From assembly GCA_011390935.1 (NCBI GenBank), contig JAABRL010000010.1, positions 41,144 to 105,143 on the forward strand: 64,000 bases of DNA, written 5' to 3'. The DNA comes from Gemmatimonas sp. (GTDB taxonomy: Bacteria; Gemmatimonadota; Gemmatimonadetes; Gemmatimonadales; Gemmatimonadaceae). The position numbers were made by a program, and so were the translations under genes. The notes beneath the pieces are model-generated. The model was not told the origin of the DNA. It saw only the letters and a list, made by a program, of their open reading frames with translations, and did not search any database. Positions 1-8,436 of the stretch are shown here, in pieces. Each line of letters opens with the position of its first letter. Positions within the stretch are counted from its first letter, which is position 1.

Positions 1-576
1 CATGGCACCGTAGAAGTCGGCCGTGCGCGAAATGTCATCGCGACGCTTGCGTGCTTCCTTTTCGTCGATGAGGCCGGCCGAGAGATCGGCATCGATGGCC
101 ATCTGCTTGCCGGGCATCGCATCGAGGGTGAAGCGCGCCGCGACTTCGGCAATGCGGCCGGCACCCTTCGTGATGACGATGAAGTTGATGCCGACGAGAA
201 TGAGGAAGATGACCACGCCCACGGCATAGTTGCCGCCGATGACGAACGCACCGAACGCTTCGATCACCTGACCCGCTTCACCGCGCGAGAGAATGAGGCG
301 CGTGCTCGAGACGTTGAGGCCGATGCGGAAGAGCGTGAGCAGCAGGATCAGCGACGGAAACGAGCTGAAGTCGAGCGGATTGGTGTTGTAGAGCGAGACG
401 AGCAGCACGGTGAGCGAGAGCCCGATGCTGGCCGCGAGACACAGATCGAGCAGCAGCGGCGGCAGCGGCAGCACGATGAGCGCGATGACGAACACCACGG
501 CGAGTGCGAGCGCGACTTCTGCACGCTTGCGGCCGGCCAGGCCATCGAGAGGGATCGGGAGAGCAGCGCTGGTCAT
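1..576 (-). CDS. flhA: Flagellar export gate protein FlhA (N-terminal part, cut by window edge)
   Basis: FlhA forms the nonameric ring and proton-coupled gate of the flagellar type III export apparatus in the inner membrane. The 192 residues present begin [12 protein letters not shown] and contain the first four or so membrane helices with the family signatures [17 protein letters not shown] and [21 protein letters not shown], followed by [15 protein letters not shown] and [12 protein letters not shown], all diagnostic of the FlhA/InvA/LcrD family. The cytoplasmic C-terminal domain lies outside the window. It starts 5 bases after the flhB stop and is the last visible gene of the fliQ-fliR-flhB-flhA unit. 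The ATG at 576 was chosen because it gives the normal short N-terminus. Identification is secure; completeness cannot be judged. Confidence 0.97.
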   Translation of the reverse strand, partial: MTSAALPIPLDGLAGRKRAEVALALAVVFVIALIVLPLPPLLLDLCLAASIGLSLTVLLVSLYNTNPLDFSSFPSLILLLTLFRIGLNVSSTRLILSRGEAGQVIEAFGAFVIGGNYAVGVVIFLILVGINFIVITKGAGRIAEVAARFTLDAMPGKQMAIDADLSAGLIDEKEARKRRDDISRTADFYGAM

Positions 577-581
577 GGGAA

Positions 582-1694
582 TCAGGCAGCGACGGTGTCG
601 AGCTCAGCCGTACCGCGCCACGCCTTGCCGTAGCGCTGCCGCTGACGGAGTACGAAGGCGAGCACTTCTGCGACGGCGAGATAGAAATCGACCGGGATCA
701 TCGAGCCGATGCGCGCGGTCTTCACGAGCGCACGGGCGAGCGGCTTGTTCTCGATCACGGGCACACCGGCCGCGAACGCGATCGCCTTGATCTTCTCGGC
801 GACCTTGCGCTGGCCAATGGCGAGCACGAACGGCGCCGGTGCCAGATCAGGGTCGTATTTGAGGGCGATGGCGATGTGTGTCGGGTTGACGATCACGACA
901 TCGGCCGACGGCACGTCCTTGAACATCTGCTTGCGAATGCGTTCGCGTGCGATCGCGCGCCGACGCGCCTTGATGTTGCCATCACCTTCGGCGTTCTTGT
1001 ATTCGTCTCGCACTTCCTGCTTCGACATCTTGAGATCTTCGAGTCGCTGCCAGCGCTGGTAGCCGTAATCGGCGAGCGCGATCACGAGGAAGAGCATGCC
1101 GGCGTTGCGCAGCAGCGACATCGTGTAGCGTCCCACGGTGGCCATGAGCGCGGTGGGCTCGAGCAGCGGGAGCACTTCGAGATCGGGCATGGCGCGACGC
1201 ATGGTGATGTACACGACCAGTGCGATCACCCCCATCTTGCCGAGCGACTTGGCCAGCTCCACGATCGAGCGGGTGGAGAAGATCTTCTGCACACCGCTGA
1301 TCGGATTCATGCGCGAGAACTTCGGCGCAAGCGGCTTGGCGGTGATGATGGGACCCACCTGCGCGAGATTCACGCCAACACCAATGGCCACGCTGGCGGC
1401 GAGCACGCCGCTCAGGGCGGCGAGCGTCTTCCAGCCGATGCCCTGCAGCAGCCCCACCGCCGCGGTGCCGACGCGCGACGGATCGCCCGCGTACATGAGA
1501 CTCTGTCCCATGGTGTCGAGCAGAAAGCGCCAGAGCGGCGGGCCGGCGGTCGTGAGCGTGATGGTGGTGGCGAGCAGGAATGCGGCCGTCATGAGCTCCG
1601 GGCTCTTCGCGATCTGGCCTTCTTCGCGGGCATCCTGGAGCTTCTTGTCGGTCGCGTTCTCGGTTTTTTCGCCGCCCGGTCCTTCCTTCGCCAT
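582..1694 (-). CDS. flhB: Flagellar export protein FlhB, substrate-specificity switch
   Basis: FlhB is an inner-membrane component of the flagellar type III export gate; its cytoplasmic domain self-cleaves within NPTH and, together with FliK, switches export from rod/hook to filament subunits. The 370-residue product begins [15 protein letters not shown], carries the typical N-terminal TE.AT.KK..DAR..G sequence, four membrane helices, and NPTH at residues 270-273 inside [17 protein letters not shown]. The open frame extends further upstream but into fliR; the ATG at 1694 overlaps the fliR stop and gives the standard length. The presence of an intact NPTH is relevant because the cluster's FliK is unusual (see fliK). 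Confidence 0.97.
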   Translation of the reverse strand: MAKEGPGGEKTENATDKKLQDAREEGQIAKSPELMTAAFLLATTITLTTAGPPLWRFLLDTMGQSLMYAGDPSRVGTAAVGLLQGIGWKTLAALSGVLAASVAIGVGVNLAQVGPIITAKPLAPKFSRMNPISGVQKIFSTRSIVELAKSLGKMGVIALVVYITMRRAMPDLEVLPLLEPTALMATVGRYTMSLLRNAGMLFLVIALADYGYQRWQRLEDLKMSKQEVRDEYKNAEGDGNIKARRRAIARERIRKQMFKDVPSADVVIVNPTHIAIALKYDPDLAPAPFVLAIGQRKVAEKIKAIAFAAGVPVIENKPLARALVKTARIGSMIPVDFYLAVAEVLAFVLRQRQRYGKAWRGTAELDTVAA

Positions 1695-1695
1695 G

Positions 1696-2481
1696 TCAGC
1701 GACCTCCCGGCAGCGCGAGCGCGCCCATGGTGCGCTCGAGCGAGAGCGCGAAGCTGGCGGGCCACTCGTTGATCGCACCGGCGACCACGGCGAGCGTGAG
1801 GGCAAAGACGAAGAGCCCGATCCCGATCTGCAGCGGGAAGGCGACGCTGAAGATGTTCAACTGCGGCGCGGCTCGGCTGAGCACGCCGAGTGAGACGTTG
1901 GTGAGCATGATCGCGCCCAGTACCGGGGCGGCGAAGCGCAGGGCAGCGCTGAAGATCGTGCCGGCGGTGTCGGCGAGCACGCGGGCGCCGTCGTCCATGG
2001 CGATCGCGCCGCCGAGGGGGAGCACGCGGAAGGTGTCCGCGAGCGCCTCGAGCATGAGCAGGTGTCCGCCGGCGGTGAGGATCAGCGTCAGCGTGAACAG
2101 CTGCATGAACTGGCCGAGCACCATCGTCTGGCCACCCGTGGTGGGGTTGACGATGGCCGCGCCGGAGAGGCCGATGGAGATGGAGAGCACGTCACCGGCG
2201 GCTTCCGCGCCGGCCACGATGATCGCGCCGGCGAAACCGATGGCAAAGCCGATGAGCGTTTCGCCAAGGAAGGTGGCCGGGGTGATCGCCACGCCGCCGG
2301 CCGGCGCGCTCGCGAGTGCGGTTGGGAGGAGGAGCACCGCAAACATCACGAGACACGCCGTCCGGAGACGCATGGGGACGGTCTTGGCCGACCACATGGG
2401 AGCGACCATGAGCAGTCCACCGACGCGCAAGGCGACGAGCACGAGCGCTGAGGCCACGCCGGGGGCGAAGAGATCCGGCAC
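1696..2481 (-). CDS. fliR: Flagellar export gate protein FliR
   Basis: FliR is an integral membrane subunit of the FliPQR export-gate complex. The 261-residue product is almost entirely hydrophobic with six or more predicted helices and FliR-type segments MVAPMWSAKTVPMRLR near the N-terminus and the central GLSGAAIVNPTTGG. The start is a GTG at 2481, five bases after the fliQ stop; the open frame runs further upstream but that would overlap fliQ completely. It is followed at once by flhB with overlapping stop and start. Length matches the family (about 260). Confidence 0.95.
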   Translation of the reverse strand: MPDLFAPGVASALVLVALRVGGLLMVAPMWSAKTVPMRLRTACLVMFAVLLLPTALASAPAGGVAITPATFLGETLIGFAIGFAGAIIVAGAEAAGDVLSISIGLSGAAIVNPTTGGQTMVLGQFMQLFTLTLILTAGGHLLMLEALADTFRVLPLGGAIAMDDGARVLADTAGTIFSAALRFAAPVLGAIMLTNVSLGVLSRAAPQLNIFSVAFPLQIGIGLFVFALTLAVVAGAINEWPASFALSLERTMGALALPGGR

Positions 2482-2486
2482 CCGAG

Positions 2487-2756
2487 TTACCCGACCATGC
2501 CAGGGATGCCCTGGATGAGGGACGTCGTGTACTTGATGAGGATCTGCAGCAGCCAGGGGAGGCCGATGATGAAGGCCCCGCCGACCATGATCAGCTTCGG
2601 CACGAAGGTGAGCGTCTGCTCCTGGATCTGCGTCACCGACTGGATCACGCTCACCAGCAGTCCGACGCCCAGCGCGATGATGAGCATCGGCATGGCAATC
2701 ATGAGCGCGGTGAGGATCGCTTCGCGTGAGAGGTCGATGACGAACTGATGAGACAT
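2487..2756 (-). CDS. fliQ: Flagellar export gate protein FliQ
   Basis: FliQ is the small two-helix subunit of the FliPQR gate. The 89-residue product matches the family in length and pattern: a first helix with MIAMPMLIIALGVGLLVS, the conserved loop SVTQIQEQTLTFVPK, and a second helix GGAFIIGLPWLLQILI. It is the first gene of the unit fliQ-fliR-flhB-flhA and has its own upstream control region (2757-3003) with a -24/-12 promoter match, which separates it from fliOP although in many bacteria fliP and fliQ are directly adjacent. Confidence 0.96.
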   Translation of the reverse strand: MSHQFVIDLSREAILTALMIAMPMLIIALGVGLLVSVIQSVTQIQEQTLTFVPKLIMVGGAFIIGLPWLLQILIKYTTSLIQGIPGMVG

Positions 2757-2803
2757 GAGATCGTGGGCGCCGAAGTGAACGAGCTGTGACTGGTGATACA
2801 GAA

Positions 2804-2819
2804 AGCAGGAGTCGTACCA
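2804..2819 (-). promoter_or_regulatory. Sigma-54 (-24/-12) promoter of fliQ unit
   Basis: On the minus strand the sequence reads TGGTACGACTCCTGCT, against the RpoN consensus TGGYACGRNNNTTGCW; the invariant GG and GC are 12 bases apart. The predicted start of transcription lies near 2793, giving a leader of about 37 bases before the fliQ ATG at 2756. Two further promoters with the same geometry precede fliL and flgB, which strengthens the call. Confidence 0.8.
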
Positions 2820-2916
2820 GCGCGATATCCGGGTTTCGGATTAGGGAAAGTGTTGTGTTTGATAGAGTTAGATGTGTCGGTTCGTGCATGCCCCTTGCCG
2901 GCACAGCGCGTAGAAG

Positions 2917-2980
2917 AGGCATGATTTGCCGCCTTGCACCCCACGCATTGCCGATCGAGCTATGGCGGAAGGATTTGCCG
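2917..2980 (-). promoter_or_regulatory. Candidate activator (enhancer) sites upstream of fliQ promoter
   Basis: Two imperfect copies of the CGGCA-N5-TGCCG inverted repeat occur at 2917-2931 (AGGCATGATTTGCCG) and 2966-2980 (CGGAAGGATTTGCCG), centred about 113 and 162 bases upstream of the -24/-12 element and 49 bases apart. The flgB control region has two perfect copies with a 46-base spacing at similar distances. Binding by an NtrC-type flagellar activator is inferred. Confidence 0.5.
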
Positions 2981-3003
2981 AGTGGTGGCTGGCAGGGTGC
3001 GAA

Positions 3004-3043
3004 ACGCCAACGGGCGCCCCCGTGTGAGGGCGCCCGTTGGCGT
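3004..3043 (-). terminator. Hairpin terminator after fliOP
   Basis: A perfect 16-base-pair stem (3004-3019 with 3028-3043, arm sequence ACGCCAACGGGCGCCC) with an 8-base loop lies 20 bases past the fliOP stop. There is no T-run after it. It separates the fliL-fliOP unit from the fliQ promoter region. Confidence 0.7.
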
Positions 3044-3063
3044 GTCGGCGGTTGACGTCCGCG

Positions 3064-4515
3064 CTAGCGGAAGCTTTGCACCAGACTCTGGATCGTGAGA
3101 CTCCAGCCGTCGACGAGCACGAAGAGCAGCAGCTTGAAGGGGAGCGAGATCATCGCCGGCGGCAGCATGAACATGCCCATGGCCATGAGGACCGAGGCCA
3201 CCACCGCGTCGATCACGATGAAGGGCAGGTAGATGGCGAAGCCGATCTGGAAGGCCGTGCGGAGTTCGCTGGCCACGAACGCCGCCATGAGCACGTGCAA
3301 GGGCACGTCGTCGGGGGTGTCGGGCTGCTCCATGCGGCTGAGCTCCACGAAGGTGCGCAGGTCCTTTTCATTGGTCTGCCGCAGCATGAAGGCGCGGAAC
3401 GGCTGCACGCCCACCTTGAGCATTTCGGTCTGCTGGATCTCGCCGGCGAGCCAGGGCGCGATTGCGGTGCGGTTGGCCTCGGTGATGGTGGGGGCCATCA
3501 CGAAGCCGGTGAGCAGGAGGGCGAGGCCGGCGACCAGGTGGGCCGGTGGCGCGCTCTGCGTCCCCATGGCCTGCTTGAGGAAGTGCAGCACGATGAGAAT
3601 CCGGGTGAACCCGGTCATCATGAGCAGCAGCGTCGGGATGAGCGTCATCAGGCCCATCATCAACACGACACCAACCGTACCGTTCAAGCGCAGTTCGTCA
3701 TTTTCACCGTTTCCAACGCGCAGGTCGAGCTGCGGGACCAGCCCGGAGAGCGCTTCACTCGCGCTCACGGGGGCCGGTTGTGCCGGATCGACCGTGGCTA
3801 CGCCGGGAGCGGCGGCGGCACGTCCCGTGGCCGGCGCGGTCGGCTGCGGCGCGGTCACGGTGGGCGCGGTGATAACAGGCGCGGTCGGCTCGATCGGGGC
3901 GGTTGGCGCGGTCGTCACGGGCGCCACGGCCGGCTGCGCCACAACGGTGGCCGCCGGTGCAAACGCGCCCACCAGGAGGAACGCGGCGATCCCCAGCAGT
4001 CGCGTGGACGGCGCCAGCGTCATGGAGAGCACGGCGCGCAGGTCGTGCGCCCTCGGCTCGCTGACCTGCAGCGCCGTAGCGAGTGTCTGATCGAACGGCG
4101 TGATGCTCGCGCTGGCGGACATCGCGGGACGGGGGGCGGGCGCTCCGCCGAAGAGACGGTGCCAGCCAGGAAGCGCGCTCACACCGGCGAAGGACTGGCT
4201 CGCGGCCGAACTCGAGGCGAGCGGCAGGGCAATCTCGCTCCCCGCCAGCACGCGCTGCCGATCGGCTTCGTCCACTTCGAAGAGCGGGTGCACCCCGCCT
4301 TCGCCCATGGACACCACCATCACCTTCTCGCCAATGCGCACCACGGCCAACCCGGACTTCGGGCCGAGCGGCAGGCGCTGCACCACCTCCACGGGGAGGC
4401 GACTGCGCGCGCCCAACGAGCCGGCGCCGACGCGCTTCATGGCCCACACGGCGATTGCGATCAGCCCAAGAACAAAGGCCAGCGCCGCGAGAATGCCGAG
4501 GAAGGCAGGAAACAT
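3064..4515 (-). CDS. fliP: FliO-FliP fusion, flagellar export gate
   Basis: FliP is the pentameric core of the export gate and FliO is its assembly chaperone. Here one 483-residue frame holds both. Residues 1-125 look like FliO: an N-terminal membrane helix (about 4-26) followed by a small cytoplasmic domain with VQRLPLGPKSGLAVVRIGEK. Residues 170-195 form a second hydrophobic, signal-peptide-like stretch ending AAT.VVAQP, then a Pro/Thr/Ala-rich linker (196-255). Residues 256-483 are FliP with TGFTRILIVLHFLKQAMGTQ at about 301-320. An internal ATG at 4023 could start a normal FliP with its signal peptide, but I see no convincing ribosome site and FliO would then lack a stop, so a fusion is the direct reading. 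Confidence 0.92.
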   Translation of the reverse strand: MFPAFLGILAALAFVLGLIAIAVWAMKRVGAGSLGARSRLPVEVVQRLPLGPKSGLAVVRIGEKVMVVSMGEGGVHPLFEVDEADRQRVLAGSEIALPLASSSAASQSFAGVSALPGWHRLFGGAPAPRPAMSASASITPFDQTLATALQVSEPRAHDLRAVLSMTLAPSTRLLGIAAFLLVGAFAPAATVVAQPAVAPVTTAPTAPIEPTAPVITAPTVTAPQPTAPATGRAAAAPGVATVDPAQPAPVSASEALSGLVPQLDLRVGNGENDELRLNGTVGVVLMMGLMTLIPTLLLMMTGFTRILIVLHFLKQAMGTQSAPPAHLVAGLALLLTGFVMAPTITEANRTAIAPWLAGEIQQTEMLKVGVQPFRAFMLRQTNEKDLRTFVELSRMEQPDTPDDVPLHVLMAAFVASELRTAFQIGFAIYLPFIVIDAVVASVLMAMGMFMLPPAMISLPFKLLLFVLVDGWSLTIQSLVQSFR

Positions 4516-4547
4516 GAGGTCGTGTGCTCAGGCGCGAGGGCGGAACA

Positions 4548-4982
4548 TCAGGCGGCGGCGTCCTGCTTGGTCGGCGCGCCACGCGCCAGAATGCGCGTGA
4601 TACGCACACCGAAGTGCTCGCCGAGCACCACCACTTCGCCCTCGGCGAATCGACGGTCGCCGACGAAAATGTCGATCGGTTCACCGGCCAGTCGCTCGAG
4701 CTGGATCACCGAACCGCGACCGAGGCGCAGGATTTCCTGTACGGACATCGTGGTGCGTCCGAGCTCGATCGAAATCGGCAGCGTGAGACTGAAGAGCATC
4801 GCCAGCGGCACTTCGGAGTTACCGGCGGCGGCCCGTTCGAACTCGGCCAGCTGCGGCGCCGACGGAGCGCTGGGCTCGCGCGACGTTTCGGGGATCGCGT
4901 CCTGTGTCGCGGTGATCGGCTGTCCAGCGGCTTTCGCGGCCTGAACGCTCGCGACCAGCGCATCGATTTCTGCGGGATTCAT
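4548..4982 (-). CDS. fliN: Flagellar motor switch protein FliN
   Basis: FliN is a C-ring subunit that binds FliM and FliH and helps load export substrates and switch rotation. The 144-residue product has a variable N-terminal region (1-55) and a C-terminal SpoA domain (about 58-135) with the family pattern LPISIELGRTTMSVQEILRL, GSVIQLERLAGEP and ILVGDRRFAEGEVVV-like strands. Length is normal. It lies between fliM (66-base gap) and fliOP (32-base gap) in the fliL unit. Confidence 0.95.
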   Translation of the reverse strand: MNPAEIDALVASVQAAKAAGQPITATQDAIPETSREPSAPSAPQLAEFERAAAGNSEVPLAMLFSLTLPISIELGRTTMSVQEILRLGRGSVIQLERLAGEPIDIFVGDRRFAEGEVVVLGEHFGVRITRILARGAPTKQDAAA

Positions 4983-5048
4983 CGGGGAAAGACCGGGAGA
5001 GTCGAAACGTGAGTGAATGAGGAGCGCTGCACGGGGCGGCGGCGGGCG

Positions 5049-6026
5049 TCAGCCATCGGACGGGTTGACCCCATCGTGGATGCGTACCGCGAGCGCATTG
5101 CCGACACGGCCCGCCTGGCCGACGAAGCGCTCCTGCTCGCCGGTGCGGATGATCAGCTTCGCGTCCTTGGGAATGCCGGTGGGCAGGATCTTCCCGACCG
5201 ACAGCGACATGAGCTCTTCGACCGTGATCTCGAACTTCGGGAGGCGCACCGAGATCGGGACGGGCATTTCGCGCACCGCGTTCTCGGTCTTGAGGCGCGC
5301 GGCTTCGCGTTCCGCGTCGCTCGAGTGCAGCAGGGCGAGGCGCTGCTGGCCGCTCGAGGTGAAGAACTTGTCGAGCACGGCAAAGGGCAGGCAGATGAGC
5401 ATGAGGCCGCTCTGGCCACCCGCCGTGATTTCCACGTTGGCCACGAGCACCGGGTCTTCCCGATTGGCCACCTGCAGGATTTCCGGGGACGATTCGAAGC
5501 CGCTGACCGCCAGCTCCATGGGCACGTGATCCTGCCAGATCTCCTCGGTGAGCTGCGTGACGCGCTCAGCCACGGTGCGGATCGCCATGCGTTCGATCGG
5601 CGTCAGCGACCGTACGGGGAAGGACGCCTGCCCGGTGCCACCAAACACACGATCGATGACGTAGAATCCGAACTCGGGCCCGATGTCGATCACGCCTTTC
5701 TGTCCGGTGCCGTTGATCTCGAAGATGAAGGAAGAGCAGGGGGTCGGCAGCGACAGCGTGAACTCGCCAAAGCTGAACTGCTCCACGCTCTGCAGTCGCA
5801 CCTCGATCTGACCGCGCACGCGCGAGATGACCCACGCCTCGAGGTTTTTCACCAAGCGCTCGTACATGGCCTCCAGCGTGCGCAGGCGCTCTTTCGAGAC
5901 GCGCGCCGGCCGACGGAAATCGTAGACCTGGACGTCCACTGCGGCACCGGCGCGCGGCGTCAGGCGCCCTGCGCCGCTTCCGAGCAGCCGATCGATGTCG
6001 GTCTGGGAGAGCGTTTCAGAGGCCAT
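5049..6026 (-). CDS. fliM: Flagellar motor switch protein FliM
   Basis: FliM is the C-ring protein that receives CheY-P and links FliG to FliN. The 325-residue product has the N-terminal CheY-binding peptide LSQTDIDRLL at residues 5-14, a CheC-like middle domain containing VYDFRRPARVSKERLR and the FGGTGQ segment, and a C-terminal SpoA domain with VRLPKFEITVEELMSLSVG. Length matches the family. The retained CheY-binding peptide indicates a chemotaxis-controlled motor, in keeping with the chemoreceptor gene at 24830. Confidence 0.97.
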   Translation of the reverse strand: MASETLSQTDIDRLLGSGAGRLTPRAGAAVDVQVYDFRRPARVSKERLRTLEAMYERLVKNLEAWVISRVRGQIEVRLQSVEQFSFGEFTLSLPTPCSSFIFEINGTGQKGVIDIGPEFGFYVIDRVFGGTGQASFPVRSLTPIERMAIRTVAERVTQLTEEIWQDHVPMELAVSGFESSPEILQVANREDPVLVANVEITAGGQSGLMLICLPFAVLDKFFTSSGQQRLALLHSSDAEREAARLKTENAVREMPVPISVRLPKFEITVEELMSLSVGKILPTGIPKDAKLIIRTGEQERFVGQAGRVGNALAVRIHDGVNPSDG

Positions 6027-6035
6027 GCATGCGCC

Positions 6036-6584
6036 TCACTGCACCACGTACTGCGGGAAGTAGACGCGCGCGACGGTTTTCGCGCCGAAGCGTTCGTTGA
6101 GGGCCGTGGTGAGTTGCTCCTTGATTGCCTCACGACCACCGATATCGGCCAGTTCGTCCACCGTCTTCTGTCCGAGCGAGCTGAGCACGACATCGCGCAG
6201 TTCGGCGTCGCGTGACTGCAGCGTCGTGATGGCCGCGGCGTCCTTGCACTGCAGGGAGACGGTCAGCATCAGCCAACGCGTCCCGCCGGAACCGGCGGGG
6301 TTGAGTACCAGGTTTTCCAGCGTCATGACCGCGGGCGTCCCGGAGGCCGACGAATCGTCTTCCGCGTGTTCGTCCTCCTCGCCCTCCGCATGGTCACCGG
6401 ACGAAGCCGTTGGCGCAGGGGTGGCGTACCCGAGCGTCTTGGCCGTCATGGGGCCTACGATCACGGCGCCGGAGCCGGCACCAATGGCCAGACCGATCAC
6501 CACGGCGGCGGCAAGCGGGAGTTTGGCTTTCAGCCCGGTAGGAGCCGGGGCCTGGTCGGTCGAGGATGCGTCTGCGTCAGCCAT
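6036..6584 (-). CDS. fliL: Flagellar basal-body-associated protein FliL
   Basis: FliL is a single-pass inner-membrane protein that surrounds stator units and supports torque generation. The 182-residue product has a short cytoplasmic tail, one helix at about 24-44 (LPLAAAVVIGLAIGAGSGAVI), an acidic linker, and a periplasmic stomatin-like domain ending RVYFPQYVVQ, the FliL-type C-terminus. It is the first gene of the fliL-fliM-fliN-fliOP unit, nine bases before fliM, and is preceded by a clear -24/-12 promoter. Confidence 0.93.
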   Translation of the reverse strand: MADADASSTDQAPAPTGLKAKLPLAAAVVIGLAIGAGSGAVIVGPMTAKTLGYATPAPTASSGDHAEGEEDEHAEDDSSASGTPAVMTLENLVLNPAGSGGTRWLMLTVSLQCKDAAAITTLQSRDAELRDVVLSSLGQKTVDELADIGGREAIKEQLTTALNERFGAKTVARVYFPQYVVQ

Positions 6585-6623
6585 GTGCGAGATCGGGAAA
6601 GGGAGAATCCGACTCGCTCAATA

Positions 6624-6639
6624 AGCAGGACTGGTGCCA
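6624..6639 (-). promoter_or_regulatory. Sigma-54 (-24/-12) promoter of fliL unit
   Basis: The minus strand reads TGGCACCAGTCCTGCT, matching TGGCAC-N5-TTGCW with the GG/GC spacing of 12. The predicted transcription start is near 6613, about 29 bases before the fliL ATG. Confidence 0.83.
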
Positions 6640-6771
6640 GCACGATCAGCGGCCGCACGCGCTCCACGTAAACGCAATATTGACAACGCTTTGCGAGATA
6701 TGGGCCACGCCACGCCCCCGTCGCAGGATCCCGCTGCCCATCTCGCCGCACAGGCACTTTCGTCTCGTATG

Positions 6772-6786
6772 CGGCAACTGCTGCCG
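6772..6786 (-). promoter_or_regulatory. Candidate activator (enhancer) site upstream of fliL promoter
   Basis: CGGCAACTGCTGCCG is a perfect CGGCA-N5-TGCCG inverted repeat centred about 147 bases upstream of the fliL -24/-12 element. The same palindrome occurs twice upstream of flgB. It lies between the flgE terminator hairpin and the fliL promoter, a region with no gene (6585-6879). Confidence 0.55.
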
Positions 6787-6826
6787 CCTCATGCCAGCCG
6801 GAAGCTTCTGCCGAGTGCGCGCACGA

Positions 6827-6861
6827 CGCGCCCACCGCGACGACCTCTCGCGGTGGGCGCG
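6827..6861 (-). terminator. Hairpin terminator after flgE
   Basis: A perfect 14-base-pair GC stem (6827-6840 with 6848-6861, arm CGCGCCCACCGCGA) with a 7-base loop begins 18 bases past the flgE stop. No T-run follows. It closes the thirteen-gene flgB-flgE unit. Confidence 0.7.
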
Positions 6862-6879
6862 CGTTCGACCTCGCGCCGG

Positions 6880-8400
6880 TTAGCGCTTGATGCCCATCAG
6901 CTCCTGCAGCATTTCGTCGGCGGTGGAGACCACCTTGCCGTTGGCCTGGAAGCCGCGCTGCGCCACGATCATGCTCGTGAATTCCTGCGCGAGATCCACG
7001 TTCGACATTTCGAGCGCGCCGCTGGTGAGCTGTGACTGCGAACCCTCGAGGGCGAAGCCGAGCACGCCGGAGCCGGAGTTGGCCGACTCCTGGTACATGT
7101 TGTCGCCGACCCGCAGCAGACCGGCCGGGTTGTTGAAGTCCGCCAGCACGATCTTGCCGAGCGGCGAGGTGGTGCCGTTGGTGAAGAAGCCGGTGATGAG
7201 GCCGAAGCGGTCGATGGAGAAGTTCTGCAGCGAGCCGGCCGTGTAGCCGTCCTGATCACGGAGTACCGCGGTCGAGCTCGTGGAGGCGAACTGGGTGAGT
7301 CCGTTGACGCCGCCGTTGAGCTTCACGTTCACCTGCACCGGATTGGCGCCAGGCACCGCGAAGTCGATCCCGGCGGTGATGTTGGTGGTCATGATGCCGG
7401 TCGGATCGAAGGTGAACGTCCCGGTGTTCACACCCGGATCCGCGGAGGTCGGGCTCATGAAGTACGACACCTCGATCGCCGCGTCGGCCGGCATGGAGGC
7501 CGTGAAGTCGATCTGCGGCGGCGGACCGGCCGAGAACGACCACGCCGCTGGCGACTCGTAGCTGGCGCCCGTGGGGCTCGTGACACGCACGTTGGCCGGC
7601 AGGATTTCGTAGCCGGCGGGCGGGGCGGACAGCAACGCCGGGTTGGTTGTCGGATCGGCGCCGGTTTCGAAGCTCTGCCGGGTGGCGCTGGTCATCGGAT
7701 CGAGCTGCCACTGCCACTCGTTGGCCCCGGTCTTCCACATCTGAATCTTCACGTCGTGCTTGGTGCCCTGCGAATCGTAGACGGCGATCTGTGTTTCGGT
7801 CCACGCACGTTCGTTGATCGGCAGCGCGCGGTCGAGCGGATCGTTGAAGTCGCCCTGGAAGTTCGGGGCGGACGCGTTGAGGTTGCCGGCCAGCGTGACT
7901 TCGCTGGTGGGCTTCGCCGAGACCTTCTGGCCGAAGGGCAGGCGGATATCCTGAATGCCGTCCTGCAGGATGCCGTTGTCGTACACGCGTCCCTGCACCA
8001 CGAAACCGTTGGTGGGCGACACGAGCTGTCCGAGCGCGTCCACCTGGAAGTTGCCGGAGCGCGTGTAGAAGCTCTGGTTGCCCTTGCGCACGACAAAGAG
8101 CGAGTCGCCCTGAATGGCGAGGTCGGTGCCGAGGCCCGTGCTCTCGATGTTGCCCTGGTTGAAGATCTGGTCGATGGACCCGATCTGCATGCCGAGGCCG
8201 ATCTGGATGGGATTGATACCGCCCTGGTCACCAGGCGGACGGCTCGCGCCCTGCAGCAGCTGGGCAAAGCCTTCCTTGAAGGTGACGCGGCCGGCCTTGA
8301 AGGCCACCGTATTGACGTTGGCAATGTTGTTGCCGATGACGTCCATGCGCACCTGATGGTTGCGCAGGCCGGACACACCGGCGAAGAGGGAACGCAGCAT
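6880..8400 (-). CDS. flgE: Flagellar hook protein FlgE
   Basis: FlgE polymerises into the flexible hook between rod and filament. The 506-residue product begins MLRSLFAGVSGLRNHQVRMD with the flagellar rod/hook motif IGNNIANVNTVAFKAGRVTF, contains FlgE-type sequences LGTDLAIQGDSLFVV and FYTRSGNFQVDALGQLVS, and ends with the paired helical segment SNVDLAQEFTSMIVAQRGFQANGK-like (about residues 462-485) and LQELMGIKR. It follows flgD after 36 bases and is the last gene of its unit. Together with flgD and fliK it forms the hook-building subset. No flgF, flgG, flgH or flgI is present in the window. Confidence 0.96.
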   Translation of the reverse strand: MLRSLFAGVSGLRNHQVRMDVIGNNIANVNTVAFKAGRVTFKEGFAQLLQGASRPPGDQGGINPIQIGLGMQIGSIDQIFNQGNIESTGLGTDLAIQGDSLFVVRKGNQSFYTRSGNFQVDALGQLVSPTNGFVVQGRVYDNGILQDGIQDIRLPFGQKVSAKPTSEVTLAGNLNASAPNFQGDFNDPLDRALPINERAWTETQIAVYDSQGTKHDVKIQMWKTGANEWQWQLDPMTSATRQSFETGADPTTNPALLSAPPAGYEILPANVRVTSPTGASYESPAAWSFSAGPPPQIDFTASMPADAAIEVSYFMSPTSADPGVNTGTFTFDPTGIMTTNITAGIDFAVPGANPVQVNVKLNGGVNGLTQFASTSSTAVLRDQDGYTAGSLQNFSIDRFGLITGFFTNGTTSPLGKIVLADFNNPAGLLRVGDNMYQESANSGSGVLGFALEGSQSQLTSGALEMSNVDLAQEFTSMIVAQRGFQANGKVVSTADEMLQELMGIKR

Positions 8401-8436
8401 GAGTGGAAATGTCCTCCGTTGGAGTGGGACCGCGGG

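Noticed and set aside
504..1772. Long + strand open frame (over 400 codons) opposite flhB
   Set aside because: High-GC shadow frame: the product is His/Arg/Glu-rich with no family pattern, while the minus strand is an unmistakable FlhB.
4021..4515. Separate fliO gene ending before fliP
   Set aside because: No stop codon between the FliO-like and FliP parts in the frame, and no good ribosome site before the internal ATG; recorded as a fusion instead.
3037..4944. 635-codon + strand open frame opposite fliOP and fliN
   Set aside because: Shadow of fliOP and fliN; composition dominated by His, Gly, Arg and Glu with no domain.
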